From NCBI GenBank assembly GCA_050633625.1, contig JBOEGW010000006.1:248001-312000 (forward strand): a DNA stretch of 64,000 nucleotides, written 5' to 3'. This document shows, piece by piece, positions 52,985 to 61,490 of the stretch. The position numbers and the translations under genes are program-made. This stretch comes from JBOEGW01 sp050633625. GTDB taxonomy: Bacteria; Pseudomonadota; Alphaproteobacteria; Rhodobacterales; Rhodobacteraceae. Each line of letters opens with the position of its first letter. Within the stretch, counting starts at the first letter, position 1. The notes under the pieces are model-generated. The model did not search any database. It saw only the letters and a list, made by a program, of their open reading frames with translations, and was not told the origin of the DNA.

Positions 52985-53965
52985 ATGCGTTTGAAACTCG
53001 TACCTTCCGAGACCACCTGGGATTTTTTCCGCCGCTCCAAGATTTCGCTGGGGCTGTCGGGGATTTTGGTGATCGCATCTATCGTCGCGTTCTTCGCGAT
53101 GGGGTTGAATTTCGGGATTGATTTTCGCGGGGGCACGTCCATTCGCACCGAAAGCAGCCAGCCGTTAGATGTTGCTGTGTATCGCGGTGCCTTGACGCCG
53201 CTTGAAATGGGCGATGTTGCTATTACGCAGGTGTTTGACCCGTCCTTTGGTGAGGATAAATTCGTGTCTTTGATCCGAATTGAGGCCCAAGAAGGTGATG
53301 AGGCGATCACCCCCGAAGACATCACGGCCATCAAGGATGCCTTGCTTGAGGTGGACCCTTTTGTGAGCTTTCCGGCGGTGGAAAGTGTGGGGCCGGAGGT
53401 GTCGGGTGAGTTGATCCAATCGGCCATTATTGCGGTGTTGGCAGCGATTGGGGCGGTGCTCGTTTATATTTGGCTGCGCTTTGAATGGCAGTTCTCTCTC
53501 GGGGCTGTGGTGGCGCTTGTGCATGATGTGACGCTCACAATTGGTGTGTTTTCGCTGCTGCAAATCAAGTTTGATCTGGCCATCATCGCTGCGCTTTTGA
53601 CGATTGTAGGCTATTCTTTAAACGACACTGTTGTTGTGTTTGATCGGGTGCGCGAAAACCTGCGTCGCTTCAAAAAGATGACCCTCAAAGAAGTGCTCAA
53701 CCTGTCCATCAATGAAACCTTGAGCCGGACAATCATGACCTCTGTCACCACTTTGGTCGCGTTGGTTGCCCTTTATGTGCTGGGCGGCGATGTGATCCGC
53801 GGCTTCGTCTTCGCCATGATTTGGGGCGTGATTGTTGGGACTTATAGTTCGGTGTTTGTGGCGGCTGCGATCCTGCATCGACTTGGGGTGAAGCGCGACT
53901 GGTCCAAACCAGACGCGGAGGCCGGCACTCAATTCACCACGAGCGAGCAGCCGGGCGACGCCTAG
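52985..53965 (+). CDS. secF: protein translocase subunit SecF
   Basis: 326 aa, six membrane helices. GIDFRGGTSIRTES near residue 42 is the SecF-type version of the D1 motif. YSLNDTVVVFDRVREN marks the later membrane part. The last 25 residues are hydrophilic. It lies directly after secD. Confidence 0.96.
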   Translation: MRLKLVPSETTWDFFRRSKISLGLSGILVIASIVAFFAMGLNFGIDFRGGTSIRTESSQPLDVAVYRGALTPLEMGDVAITQVFDPSFGEDKFVSLIRIEAQEGDEAITPEDITAIKDALLEVDPFVSFPAVESVGPEVSGELIQSAIIAVLAAIGAVLVYIWLRFEWQFSLGAVVALVHDVTLTIGVFSLLQIKFDLAIIAALLTIVGYSLNDTVVVFDRVRENLRRFKKMTLKEVLNLSINETLSRTIMTSVTTLVALVALYVLGGDVIRGFVFAMIWGVIVGTYSSVFVAAAILHRLGVKRDWSKPDAEAGTQFTTSEQPGDA

Positions 53966-54010
53966 GCGGGCACGGCTTTTCATCACGGCGCAATCAGGGT
54001 ATCAATTCCC

Positions 54011-54364
54011 ATGCAGTTCACTGAAATCAGCTATGAAAACGCGCTTCCCATTGACGGATATGGGCCTGGGTTTTTCCGCATTGGCGGTGAGGTCATTGAG
54101 GGCGCGATGCTGGCCACGGCGACAGGTGCGCAGAGCTGGGGCGGGCTTGAGGACATCGAGGCGCTGACGGCGCTGGCCGGATCGGTAGACGTGATTTTCC
54201 TCGGCACGGGGCCTGAAATGGCGCATCCACCGCGCGCCCTGCGCGAAGCCCTTGAGGCGCTCGGCGTGGGCGTCGAGCCGATGGCCAGCCCGATTGCGTG
54301 CCGTACATATAACATCGTGCTCTCGGAGGGGCGCCGGATTGCGTTGGCGGTGTTGCCGGTATGA
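54011..54364 (+). CDS. Mth938-like domain protein
   Basis: 117 aa, single alpha/beta domain. DVIFLGTGPEMAHPP and GVEPMASPIACRTYN are typical of the Mth938 (DUF498) family, which also occurs as a complex I assembly factor (NDUFAF3) in mitochondria. In bacteria it is often near secDF, as here. It overlaps ccmA by 4 bases (ATGA). Confidence 0.88.
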   Translation: MQFTEISYENALPIDGYGPGFFRIGGEVIEGAMLATATGAQSWGGLEDIEALTALAGSVDVIFLGTGPEMAHPPRALREALEALGVGVEPMASPIACRTYNIVLSEGRRIALAVLPV

Positions 54365-54993
54365 GTTTGGCGCTGACGGTGAGCGATTTGACCGTCGCGC
54401 GCGGCGGTGTGGCGATCCTTTCGGGACTTGATTTTACCCTCAAATCTGGCGCTGTGATGATCCTGCGCGGGGCAAATGGATCGGGCAAGACGACATTGCT
54501 GCGCACCCTTGCTGGGCTTCAGCCCCCCCTGCGCGGCGACATCAATCTGCCCGCAGAGGCGATTACCTATGGCGCGCATGCTGACGGTTTGAAGGCGACT
54601 TTGAGCGTTGAGGAAAACCTCACGTTTTGGGCGGATGTGTACGGCTCAAAGCGCGTAGCGGAGGCGTTGGCGTCGTTCAATCTGACATCGCTCAAATCGC
54701 GTTTAGCTGCCAATCTTTCGGCGGGGCAAAAACGTCGCCTTGGCCTCGCGCGTTTGCTGGTGAGCGAGCGTCCGATCTGGTTACTCGATGAGCCAACCGT
54801 ATCGCTGGATCAGGCATCTGTGACCCTCTTTGCCAAGGCAGTGCGCGCGCATGTGGCTGAGGGGGGGGCGGCATTGATTGCCACACATATTGATCTTGGC
54901 CTTGAGGCCGATGTGCTGGATGTGACGCCCTATAAGGCCCGATTTGACGCCCCTCCAGAACAGCGCGGTGCCTTTGATGAGGCGTTTATATGA
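54361..54993 (+). CDS. ccmA: heme ABC exporter ATP-binding protein CcmA
   Basis: 210 aa ABC ATPase for cytochrome c biogenesis. Walker A GANGSGKTTLLR, a degenerate signature LSAGQKRRLGLARL, Walker B IWLLDEPTVSLD, and H-loop ATHIDLG. It powers release of holo-CcmE from CcmCD rather than simple heme export. ATG 54361 overlaps the Mth938-like gene and its stop overlaps ccmB by 4 bases. Confidence 0.95.
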   Translation: MSLALTVSDLTVARGGVAILSGLDFTLKSGAVMILRGANGSGKTTLLRTLAGLQPPLRGDINLPAEAITYGAHADGLKATLSVEENLTFWADVYGSKRVAEALASFNLTSLKSRLAANLSAGQKRRLGLARLLVSERPIWLLDEPTVSLDQASVTLFAKAVRAHVAEGGAALIATHIDLGLEADVLDVTPYKARFDAPPEQRGAFDEAFI

Positions 54994-55646
54994 TCGCTCT
55001 GTTGATCCGGGATTTGCGCCTTGCGGTGCGTCAGGGGGGCGGTTTTGGCTTGGGGCTTGCGTTCTTTCTGATCGTCACAGCGCTTATTCCGTTTGGCGTT
55101 GGTCCTGAGGCGGCAACGCTGTCTTTGATCGCCCCTGGCATTTTGTGGGTCGGGGCGCTGCTTGCCTGTTTGTTGTCGCTGGATCGGATTTTTCAGCTCG
55201 ATTTTGAAGATGGCACGCTTGATTTGCTGGCCACCGCGCCAGTGCCCATGGAGGGCGGGGTGGCGATCAAGGCTTTGGCGCATTGGCTCACAACGGGGTT
55301 GCCGCTCACATTGGCGGCGCCGCTGTTTGGGCTGTTGCTGTCTTTGCCGGTTGAGGGCTATTTGTGGATTTTCACAACATTGCTGATCGGAACCCCTGCG
55401 CTCTCGGTGATTGGCGCGTTTGGGGCGGCGCTCACGGTCGGGTTGAAACGTGGTGGGTTGTTGTTGAGCCTGTTGGTTGTGCCGCTCTATTTCCCGACAT
55501 TGATTTTTGGCGCACAGGCCGCCAGCCTTGGCGCGCGTGGCTTGGAAAACAGCGCGCCCTTGTTGGTTTTGGCGGGGATCACGGCGGGGGCGGTGGCGCT
55601 GTTGCCCTTTGCCTCGGCTGCGGCATTGCGCATCAACCTGCGATAA
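54990..55646 (+). CDS. ccmB: heme exporter protein CcmB
   Basis: 218 aa membrane protein, about six helices. LIRDLRLAVRQGGG at the N-terminus and LDRIFQLDFEDGTLDLL are family segments. It pairs with CcmA. The stop is followed by 52 bases before ccmC. Confidence 0.94.
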   Translation: MIALLIRDLRLAVRQGGGFGLGLAFFLIVTALIPFGVGPEAATLSLIAPGILWVGALLACLLSLDRIFQLDFEDGTLDLLATAPVPMEGGVAIKALAHWLTTGLPLTLAAPLFGLLLSLPVEGYLWIFTTLLIGTPALSVIGAFGAALTVGLKRGGLLLSLLVVPLYFPTLIFGAQAASLGARGLENSAPLLVLAGITAGAVALLPFASAAALRINLR

Positions 55647-55698
55647 TGTGACCTTGAAACGCTTGCCCAAGCGCTGCCAAACCCATAGAGATTTTGCC

Positions 55699-56475
55699 AT
55701 GTCTGATACTGAACGCCTTAAACAATCGCGCGACGGCTGGAATTGGCTGTGGCAATGGGCCAACCCTGTAAAATTCATGGCGCTCACGGATGGTGTGGTG
55801 CCCTGGACAGTCGCGGCGGCCGTTGTGACGCTCGTGGGGGGGCTTGTTTGGGGGTTCTTTTTCACCCCAGACGCTGAGGGATTTGGCTCCTCGGTCAAGA
55901 TCATCTACGTGCATGTACCGTCAGCGATGCTGGCGATTTCGGTGTGGTTCATGATGTTGGCCGCCTCTCTCATTTGGTTGATCCGGCGCCATCATGTCTC
56001 GGCGCTGGCGGCGAAAGCGGCGGCGATGGTTGGCACGGTGATGACGGTGATCGCGTTGATCACCGGGGCGATCTGGGGCGAGCCGATGTGGGGAACATGG
56101 TGGGCGTGGGATCCACGTTTGACCTCTTTCTTAATCCTTTTCTTGTTTTATCTTGGCTACATGGCGCTTTGGGCGGCGATAGAAGACCCGGACACGGCGG
56201 CGGATTTGACCTCTGTATTGGCGATTGTCGGGTCCGTTTTCGCTGTGTTGTCGCGCTATGCTGTGAATTTTTGGAACCAAGGGTTGCATCAGGGGGCCTC
56301 TCTTTCGCTGGACCAGGAAGAGAATGTGGCTGACGTGTTTTGGCAGCCCCTCGTGTTGTCGATTGTGGGGTTTTTCTTGTTGTTTCTGGCGCTTTTGTTG
56401 ATCCGCACCCGCACTGAAGTGCGTCTGCGCCGTATCCATGCGCTCGAGCTGCGCGAAAGGATGAGAGATGCCTGA
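55699..56475 (+). CDS. ccmC: heme-handling protein CcmC
   Basis: 258 aa, six membrane helices. The WWD heme-binding motif is WGTWWAWDPRLTS, with conserved histidines in YVHVPSAMLA and WNQGLHQGAS. CcmC gives heme to CcmE. ATG 55699 gives the usual N-terminus; upstream in-frame starts overlap ccmB. It overlaps ccmD by 8 bases. Confidence 0.94.
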   Translation: MSDTERLKQSRDGWNWLWQWANPVKFMALTDGVVPWTVAAAVVTLVGGLVWGFFFTPDAEGFGSSVKIIYVHVPSAMLAISVWFMMLAASLIWLIRRHHVSALAAKAAAMVGTVMTVIALITGAIWGEPMWGTWWAWDPRLTSFLILFLFYLGYMALWAAIEDPDTAADLTSVLAIVGSVFAVLSRYAVNFWNQGLHQGASLSLDQEENVADVFWQPLVLSIVGFFLLFLALLLIRTRTEVRLRRIHALELRERMRDA

Positions 56476-56632
56476 TTTAGGGAAATATGCGGAGGCGGTA
56501 TTGTGGTCCTGGGCGGCCACAATTTTGCTGATTGGGGCGCTCGTTGTGGCAACAGCCCTGCGCGCGCGCCGCTCCAAAGTGGCGCTTTTGGCGGCGGAAA
56601 CACGCGCCAAAGCTGGCAAGGAAGAAGACTGA
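56468..56632 (+). CDS. ccmD: heme exporter protein CcmD
   Basis: 54 aa with one membrane helix (about residues 12-32), starting MPDLGKYAEAVLWSW and followed by the basic stretch RARRSK. Such small proteins hold CcmC and CcmE together. ATG 56468 lies in the end of ccmC and the stop is one base before the ccmG start. Confidence 0.88.
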   Translation: MPDLGKYAEAVLWSWAATILLIGALVVATALRARRSKVALLAAETRAKAGKEED

Positions 56633-56633
56633 T

Positions 56634-57167
56634 ATGAAGCCGATGATGATTTTGCCACCGCTTCTGTTCGCGGCTTTGGCTGCTATGTTTTTGTTTGGGA
56701 TGAAGCAGGGCAATGGGGATGCGTTGCCCTCGACGCGCGAAGGCGGGATGGTGCCGGCCTTGACGGTCACTGAGCTTTCTGGCGGAGCGCCTTTTACCCA
56801 TGAGGATTTGACAACGGGCGGGGTGAAGCTTGTGAATTTCTGGGCGAGCTGGTGCGCGCCCTGCCGCGCGGAGCATCCGCAATTGATTGAGCTTGCCGGG
56901 GAAGGCGTTGATATTTATGGGATTAATTACAAAGACGAGCCGGCAAAGGCTATAGCGTTTTTGGATGAGCTTGGTAATCCGTTTGCGCGTATGGCGGCGG
57001 ATGGGTCGGGGCGCACCGGGCTTGACTGGGGGCTTTACGGTGTGCCGGAAACCTTTGTAATTGATGCGCAAGGCACTGTGATCAAGCGTTTTGCGGGGCC
57101 AATCACGCAAGAGATTTTGCAAAAAATCATTCGTCCTGCGATGGCACAGGCTGCGGCCAATCCGTAA
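56634..57167 (+). CDS. ccmG: thiol:disulfide interchange protein CcmG/DsbE
   Basis: 177 aa with one N-terminal membrane anchor and a periplasmic thioredoxin domain. The redox centre is FWASWCAPCRAEHP near residue 70, and GVPETFVIDAQG gives the cis-Pro loop. It reduces apocytochrome c before heme attachment. The tail end is PAMAQAAANP. Confidence 0.94.
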   Translation: MKPMMILPPLLFAALAAMFLFGMKQGNGDALPSTREGGMVPALTVTELSGGAPFTHEDLTTGGVKLVNFWASWCAPCRAEHPQLIELAGEGVDIYGINYKDEPAKAIAFLDELGNPFARMAADGSGRTGLDWGLYGVPETFVIDAQGTVIKRFAGPITQEILQKIIRPAMAQAAANP

Positions 57168-57200
57168 GGCAGGCTGGGGGCGCTGCCCCCAGACCCCCGA

Positions 57201-57221
57201 GGTATTTTGAAAACAAGGAAG
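57201..57221. repeat. intergenic motif, copy 2
   Basis: GGTATTTTGAAAACAAGGAAG matches the element at 47739-47760 at nearly every base and again lies between convergent genes. A G/C-rich stretch (CTGCCCCCAGACCCCCGA) comes before it. Confidence 0.5.
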
Positions 57222-57242
57222 GGGGCGGATTTGCCCTCTTTT
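57219..57242. terminator. hairpin between ccmG and tyrS
   Basis: AAGGGGGC (57219-57226) pairs with GCCCTCTT (57233-57240), with one G-T pair, around GGATTT. TTTT follows on the + strand. It lies next to the tyrS stop codon. Confidence 0.65.
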
Positions 57243-58497
57243 AGCTTTCAAGCACCACAAGTGCGTGGCGTTTTTTGCCTGCGGAGAGTTTAAGGGGGGC
57301 GCTCAGGTCGGCGGCTGTGATCATTAAGCCTGGCCCGCTGATGTCTGCATCATTCAGTTTCGCGCCATTGTCGGCAATGAGGCGTTTGGCCTCTTTTCCG
57401 GTTTTGGTTAGCCCTGCTCTGGTGATCAGCTGGCCAATCGAGATGCCATCGCCAATGTCGGCAAGGGTGAGCGTGAGGGTGGGTAGATCATCGCCCATGC
57501 CGCCTTTCTCAAACACATCGCGCGCGGTTGCTTCGGCGGCGCGGGCGGCCTCTGCGCCGTGGCACAGGGTTGTCACCTCATTGGCGAGTTTGATCTTGGC
57601 ATCATTGATTTTGTTGCCTTCAAGGGCGCCGAGGCGTTCACATTCTTCAACCGGCAGTTCGGTGTAGAGTTTGAGGAAGCGCCCGACATCGGCATCGGTT
57701 GTGTTGCGCCAGAATTGCCAGAATTCATAGGGGCTGAGCATATCTGCATTGAGCCAGATCGCGCCGTTTTGGCTTTTGCCCATTTTTTTGCCGTCTGAGG
57801 TTGTCAGAAGTGGGGAGGTGAGGCCGAAGATTTGATGGTCCAGCACCCGGCGCGTCAGGTCGATCCCGTTGACGATATTGCCCCATTGATCAGAGCCGCC
57901 CATTTGGACGAGGCAGCCGTATCGACGGTTTAGCTCAAGAAAATCATAGGCTTGAAGGATCATGTAGTTGAATTCGAGGAACGAGAGCGACTGTTCGCGA
58001 TCAAGGCGCGACTTCACGCTTTCAAAGCTGAGCATCCGGTTCACGGAGAAATGGCGGCCAATGTCGCGCAGGAAATCGAGGTAATTCAGCCCGCTCAGCC
58101 ATTCGTCATTGTTGAGCATCAAAGCGCGGGTTGGCGCCTCTGTGTCATAGTCGATGTACTTCGCGAACACCTGTTTGATGCCGTCAATATTGGCGTCGAT
58201 TTGCTCTGGTGTCAGCAGCGGGCGTTCATCGGCGCGAAAGGATGGATCGCCGACCTTGGTGGTGCCGCCCCCCATAAGCGTGATCGGCTGGTGGCCGGTT
58301 TTTTGCATCCAGCGCAACATCATGATTTGGATCAGCGAGCCGACATGCAGCGATTTTGCCGTGGCATCAAAGCCGATATACCCCGGCACAACCCCGTTTG
58401 AGAGGGCCTCATCAAGCGCTTGGTAGTCGGTGCAATCGGCCAAAAAGCCGCGCTCCATCATCACGCGCATGAAGTCTGATTTTGGGTGGTAGGTCAT
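57241..58497 (-). CDS. tyrS: tyrosyl-tRNA synthetase
   Basis: 418 aa class I synthetase. GFDATAKSLHVGSL near residue 45 holds the HIGH-like motif, and KKMGKSQNGAIWLN near residue 235 holds the KMSKS-like loop. The C-terminal S4 domain starts near RAGLTKTGKEAKRLI. I chose ATG 58497 (MTYHPKSDF); ATG 58512 would add five residues. Charges tRNA-Tyr. Confidence 0.95.
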   Translation of the reverse strand: MTYHPKSDFMRVMMERGFLADCTDYQALDEALSNGVVPGYIGFDATAKSLHVGSLIQIMMLRWMQKTGHQPITLMGGGTTKVGDPSFRADERPLLTPEQIDANIDGIKQVFAKYIDYDTEAPTRALMLNNDEWLSGLNYLDFLRDIGRHFSVNRMLSFESVKSRLDREQSLSFLEFNYMILQAYDFLELNRRYGCLVQMGGSDQWGNIVNGIDLTRRVLDHQIFGLTSPLLTTSDGKKMGKSQNGAIWLNADMLSPYEFWQFWRNTTDADVGRFLKLYTELPVEECERLGALEGNKINDAKIKLANEVTTLCHGAEAARAAEATARDVFEKGGMGDDLPTLTLTLADIGDGISIGQLITRAGLTKTGKEAKRLIADNGAKLNDADISGPGLMITAADLSAPLKLSAGKKRHALVVLES

Positions 58498-58562
58498 CGG
58501 TTTTCGGTCCATTCTTGTGTCTTAAGGCCCTCTATATCGGGGCGCGGGGCGAAGGGAAAGAC

Positions 58563-59684
58563 ATGTTGAAAGACGCTTTGAGGCAGGGGCCGGTTTGGGC
58601 ACTTGGGGCGATGTCTGGCACGTCTTTGGATGGGGTGGATGCGGCGATGCTGTTGAGTGACGGCATCGGGATCGAGTCCTTTGGGGCCTCAGCCTATCGC
58701 GCCTATGGCGTGCAAGACCGCGCAGTGATCGCAGCCGCGCTTGGGCGCTGGCCGGAGCAGGCGGGTGTTGCGGTGGCGGCGCAGGCTGTTGAAGCGGCGC
58801 ATATTGAGGTGTTGAGCGAATTTGAAGCGCCGCAGGTGATTGGCTTTCATGGGCAAACACTGGCGCATGATCCGCGAGGGCGGGGCACGCACCAAGCAGG
58901 GGACGGTGCGCGTCTGGCCGAGGCGCTTGGGGTGCCGGTGGTCTGGGATTTTCGCAGCGCGGATGTTGCGCTTGGGGGGGAGGGCGCGCCGCTTGCGCCG
59001 TTTTTCCATTTTGCTTTGGCCAAATACATCAAGGCAGATGCGCCTGTTGCTTTTCTCAATTTGGGTGGCGTTGGCAATCTAACATGGGTCGATCCCACTG
59101 CGGATGCGCCCGAAACGCCCGGCGCTTTGCTGGCCTTTGACACCGGGCCTGCGAATGCGCCGATCAATGACATGATGGCGGCGCGCGGGCTTGGCGAGAT
59201 GGACGCTGGGGGGGCGCTGGCGGCCCGTGGCACCGCGAATAAGGAGGTCTTGGAGGCGTTCTTTGCGCATCCTTACTTTTTGAGAATTCCACCTAAATCA
59301 TTGGATCGAGACGCGTTTTCAGAGGTGTCGCGGGCGGTTGAGAGCTTAGCGGACGCGGATGCAGCGGCAACGCTTCTGGGCTGTGCGGTGGCCAGCGTTG
59401 CGCGCGGACTGGACCATTGTCCAAGCGTGCCGAGCCGGGTTTTCGTCTGTGGCGGTGGCCGCAAGAACAGCACGATGATGGCAGGGTTGCGCGCGGCAAT
59501 GCCCTGTGTGGTGGAGCCTGTGGAGGCGGTTGGGCTGGATGGGGATATGCTTGAGGCGCAGGCGTTTGCCTATCTTGCCATTCGCGTGGCGCGCGGATTG
59601 CCCACCTCTTGTCCCAGCACAACCGGGGTTGGCGCGAATGTGGGCGGCGGTGAGCTGTCTTATCCGACTGGCGCGCCGCGTTAG
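58563..59684 (+). CDS. anmK: anhydro-N-acetylmuramic acid kinase
   Basis: 373 aa ASKHA-fold kinase that phosphorylates anhydro-MurNAc recovered from cell-wall turnover. The phosphate loop is GAMSGTSLDGVDAA and later segments are IGFHGQTLAHDP and VFVCGGGRKN. AAGGGAAAGAC precedes the ATG. It is divergent from tyrS and convergent with rsmA, overlapping its stop by 4 bases. Confidence 0.94.
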   Translation: MLKDALRQGPVWALGAMSGTSLDGVDAAMLLSDGIGIESFGASAYRAYGVQDRAVIAAALGRWPEQAGVAVAAQAVEAAHIEVLSEFEAPQVIGFHGQTLAHDPRGRGTHQAGDGARLAEALGVPVVWDFRSADVALGGEGAPLAPFFHFALAKYIKADAPVAFLNLGGVGNLTWVDPTADAPETPGALLAFDTGPANAPINDMMAARGLGEMDAGGALAARGTANKEVLEAFFAHPYFLRIPPKSLDRDAFSEVSRAVESLADADAAATLLGCAVASVARGLDHCPSVPSRVFVCGGGRKNSTMMAGLRAAMPCVVEPVEAVGLDGDMLEAQAFAYLAIRVARGLPTSCPSTTGVGANVGGGELSYPTGAPR

Positions 59685-60520
59685 CCATTCACAAGCCGGG
59701 CGAGCGCACAGAATTGTTCCAACCCGATTTCTTCGGCGCGTTGTGTGGGTTGAATGCCCGCCTCGATCAACATGTCTTGAATGTCGGGGCTTACCGATTT
59801 GAGAGAGGCGCGCAGCATTTTACGCCGTTGTTGAAAGGCGGTGGCCGTGAGCCGTTGCAAAGTCGCGGCATCGGCTGGAAAGCGCGGCGCGGGCAGGGCC
59901 TCAAGGTGAACGACGGCGGAATGGATTTTGGGCGGAGGGGTGAAGGCCTCGGGGGGCAGCTCCATAACCATGCGCGCGTCGCAGCGCCACTGGGCCAAGA
60001 TCGCCAGCCGCCCATAGGCTTTGGAGCCGGGTTTGGCGGTGATCCGCTGCGCCACTTCTTTTTGAAACATCAAAGTGAGCGACTGCCAGTAGGGGGGCCA
60101 GTCCTTTGGGGTGAGCCAGCGCACCAACAGCTCGGTGCCGACATTATAGGGCAGGTTCGAAACGATCCGAATGGGGGCTGTGAGATGCGCGCGCGGATCG
60201 AGGTCTAAGGCATCCGCGTTGATCACCTCAAGGCGTCCGGGGTAATGCGCGCTGATCTCCGCCAAAGGGGCCATGGCACGGGCGTCTTTCTCCACCGCCA
60301 ACACTCTGCGCGCGCCTTCGGCCAGCAATCCGCGGGTGAGACCGCCGGGGCCGGGGCCAACCTCAAGCACGTCACAGCCCGTCATATCCCCCGCAAGGCG
60401 CGCAATTTTCGCTGTCAGGTTGAGGTCCAACAGGAAGTTTTGCCCAAGTGACTTCTTGGCGCGTAAATCATGGGTATTGATCACATCGCGGAGCGGCGGC
60501 AGGCCATCAATCGCTGTCAT
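59681..60520 (-). CDS. rsmA: 16S rRNA dimethyladenosine transferase
   Basis: 279 aa (KsgA). SAM motif LEVGPGPGGLTRGL near residue 52 and NLPYNVGTELLVRWL near residue 125. KKSLGQNFLLD at the N-terminus is a hallmark. It dimethylates two adjacent adenosines near the 3' end of 16S rRNA. It overlaps pdxA by 14 bases. Confidence 0.95.
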   Translation of the reverse strand: MTAIDGLPPLRDVINTHDLRAKKSLGQNFLLDLNLTAKIARLAGDMTGCDVLEVGPGPGGLTRGLLAEGARRVLAVEKDARAMAPLAEISAHYPGRLEVINADALDLDPRAHLTAPIRIVSNLPYNVGTELLVRWLTPKDWPPYWQSLTLMFQKEVAQRITAKPGSKAYGRLAILAQWRCDARMVMELPPEAFTPPPKIHSAVVHLEALPAPRFPADAATLQRLTATAFQQRRKMLRASLKSVSPDIQDMLIEAGIQPTQRAEEIGLEQFCALARLVNG

Positions 60521-61490
60521 TGGGGGGTCCGTTCATGGCCATGTCGCGCGCCATTTTCAGCGCCGCGATTAAGGAAGTTGGATCAGCGCGCCCGGTGCCC
60601 GCAATATCAAAGGCCGTGCCGTGATCCGGCGAGGTGCGCACGAAAGGCAGGCCGAGTGTGACGTTTACCCCGCCTGCAAAATCAATTGTCTTGATCGGGA
60701 TCAAGGCTTGGTCATGATACATGCACACAGCGACATCATAGGTCTTGCGCGCGCCCGCGTGAAACATGGTGTCTGCTGGCAGCGGGCCAAAAACGGCCAT
60801 GCCTTCTGCGCGCAAATCCGCGACAAGCGGGGCGATCCACTCAAGCTCCTCACGCCCCATTGCGCCCCCTTCGCCCGCGTGTGGGTTTAGCCCGGCGACG
60901 GCGATCCGCGCATTCGCGATGCCTTGCGCGGCCAAAGCGCTATGGGTGATACGGATGGTTTTGCGCAACTGGGCGCGGGTCAGCGTTTTGGGCACATCCC
61001 TGATGGGAATATGAATTGTTGCAGGCACCACGCGCAGCTCAGGGCAGGCCAACATCATCACCACATCCTCAACGCCCGCCAAATGCGCGAGAAATTCCGT
61101 ATGGCCGGGAAAGGCAAAATTCGCCCCGTCCTTCAGCGCCTTTTTGTTGATCGGGCAGGTGGTGAGCGCGCCCGCGTCGCCGCTCATAACGAGCGCAACA
61201 CCTTCACGGATCGCCTCGACAACATGGGGCGCATGGGCCGGGTTCGGGGTGCCAAACACCTGTGGCGCCCCAAAGTCGCGGGCCAAAACGGGCAGGCCTT
61301 GTGACATCATAGCGCCAGCATCGGCGGGGCGATGGATGACGCTGACGGGACCGGGAATATGGCTCGGATCGCCAATGACGAAAAAGGTCATGTCGGACTT
61401 GAGCGCCGCCCATGCGCGCGCCGCCACCTCGGGGCCAATCCCGGCAGGCTCCCCGATGCTCAACGCGATTGGGGCGGTCTCGTGCCGCAT
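60507..61490 (-). CDS. pdxA: 4-hydroxythreonine-4-phosphate dehydrogenase
   Basis: 327 aa. GEPAGIGPEVAARAW near the N-terminus and YHDQALIPIK near residue 250 (metal ligand His) are the family signs. It is a step in the DXP-dependent pyridoxal phosphate pathway. The start shares one base with the surA stop, and the stop lies in rsmA, so surA-pdxA-rsmA is one operon. Confidence 0.95.
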   Translation of the reverse strand: MRHETAPIALSIGEPAGIGPEVAARAWAALKSDMTFFVIGDPSHIPGPVSVIHRPADAGAMMSQGLPVLARDFGAPQVFGTPNPAHAPHVVEAIREGVALVMSGDAGALTTCPINKKALKDGANFAFPGHTEFLAHLAGVEDVVMMLACPELRVVPATIHIPIRDVPKTLTRAQLRKTIRITHSALAAQGIANARIAVAGLNPHAGEGGAMGREELEWIAPLVADLRAEGMAVFGPLPADTMFHAGARKTYDVAVCMYHDQALIPIKTIDFAGGVNVTLGLPFVRTSPDHGTAFDIAGTGRADPTSLIAALKMARDMAMNGPPNDSD

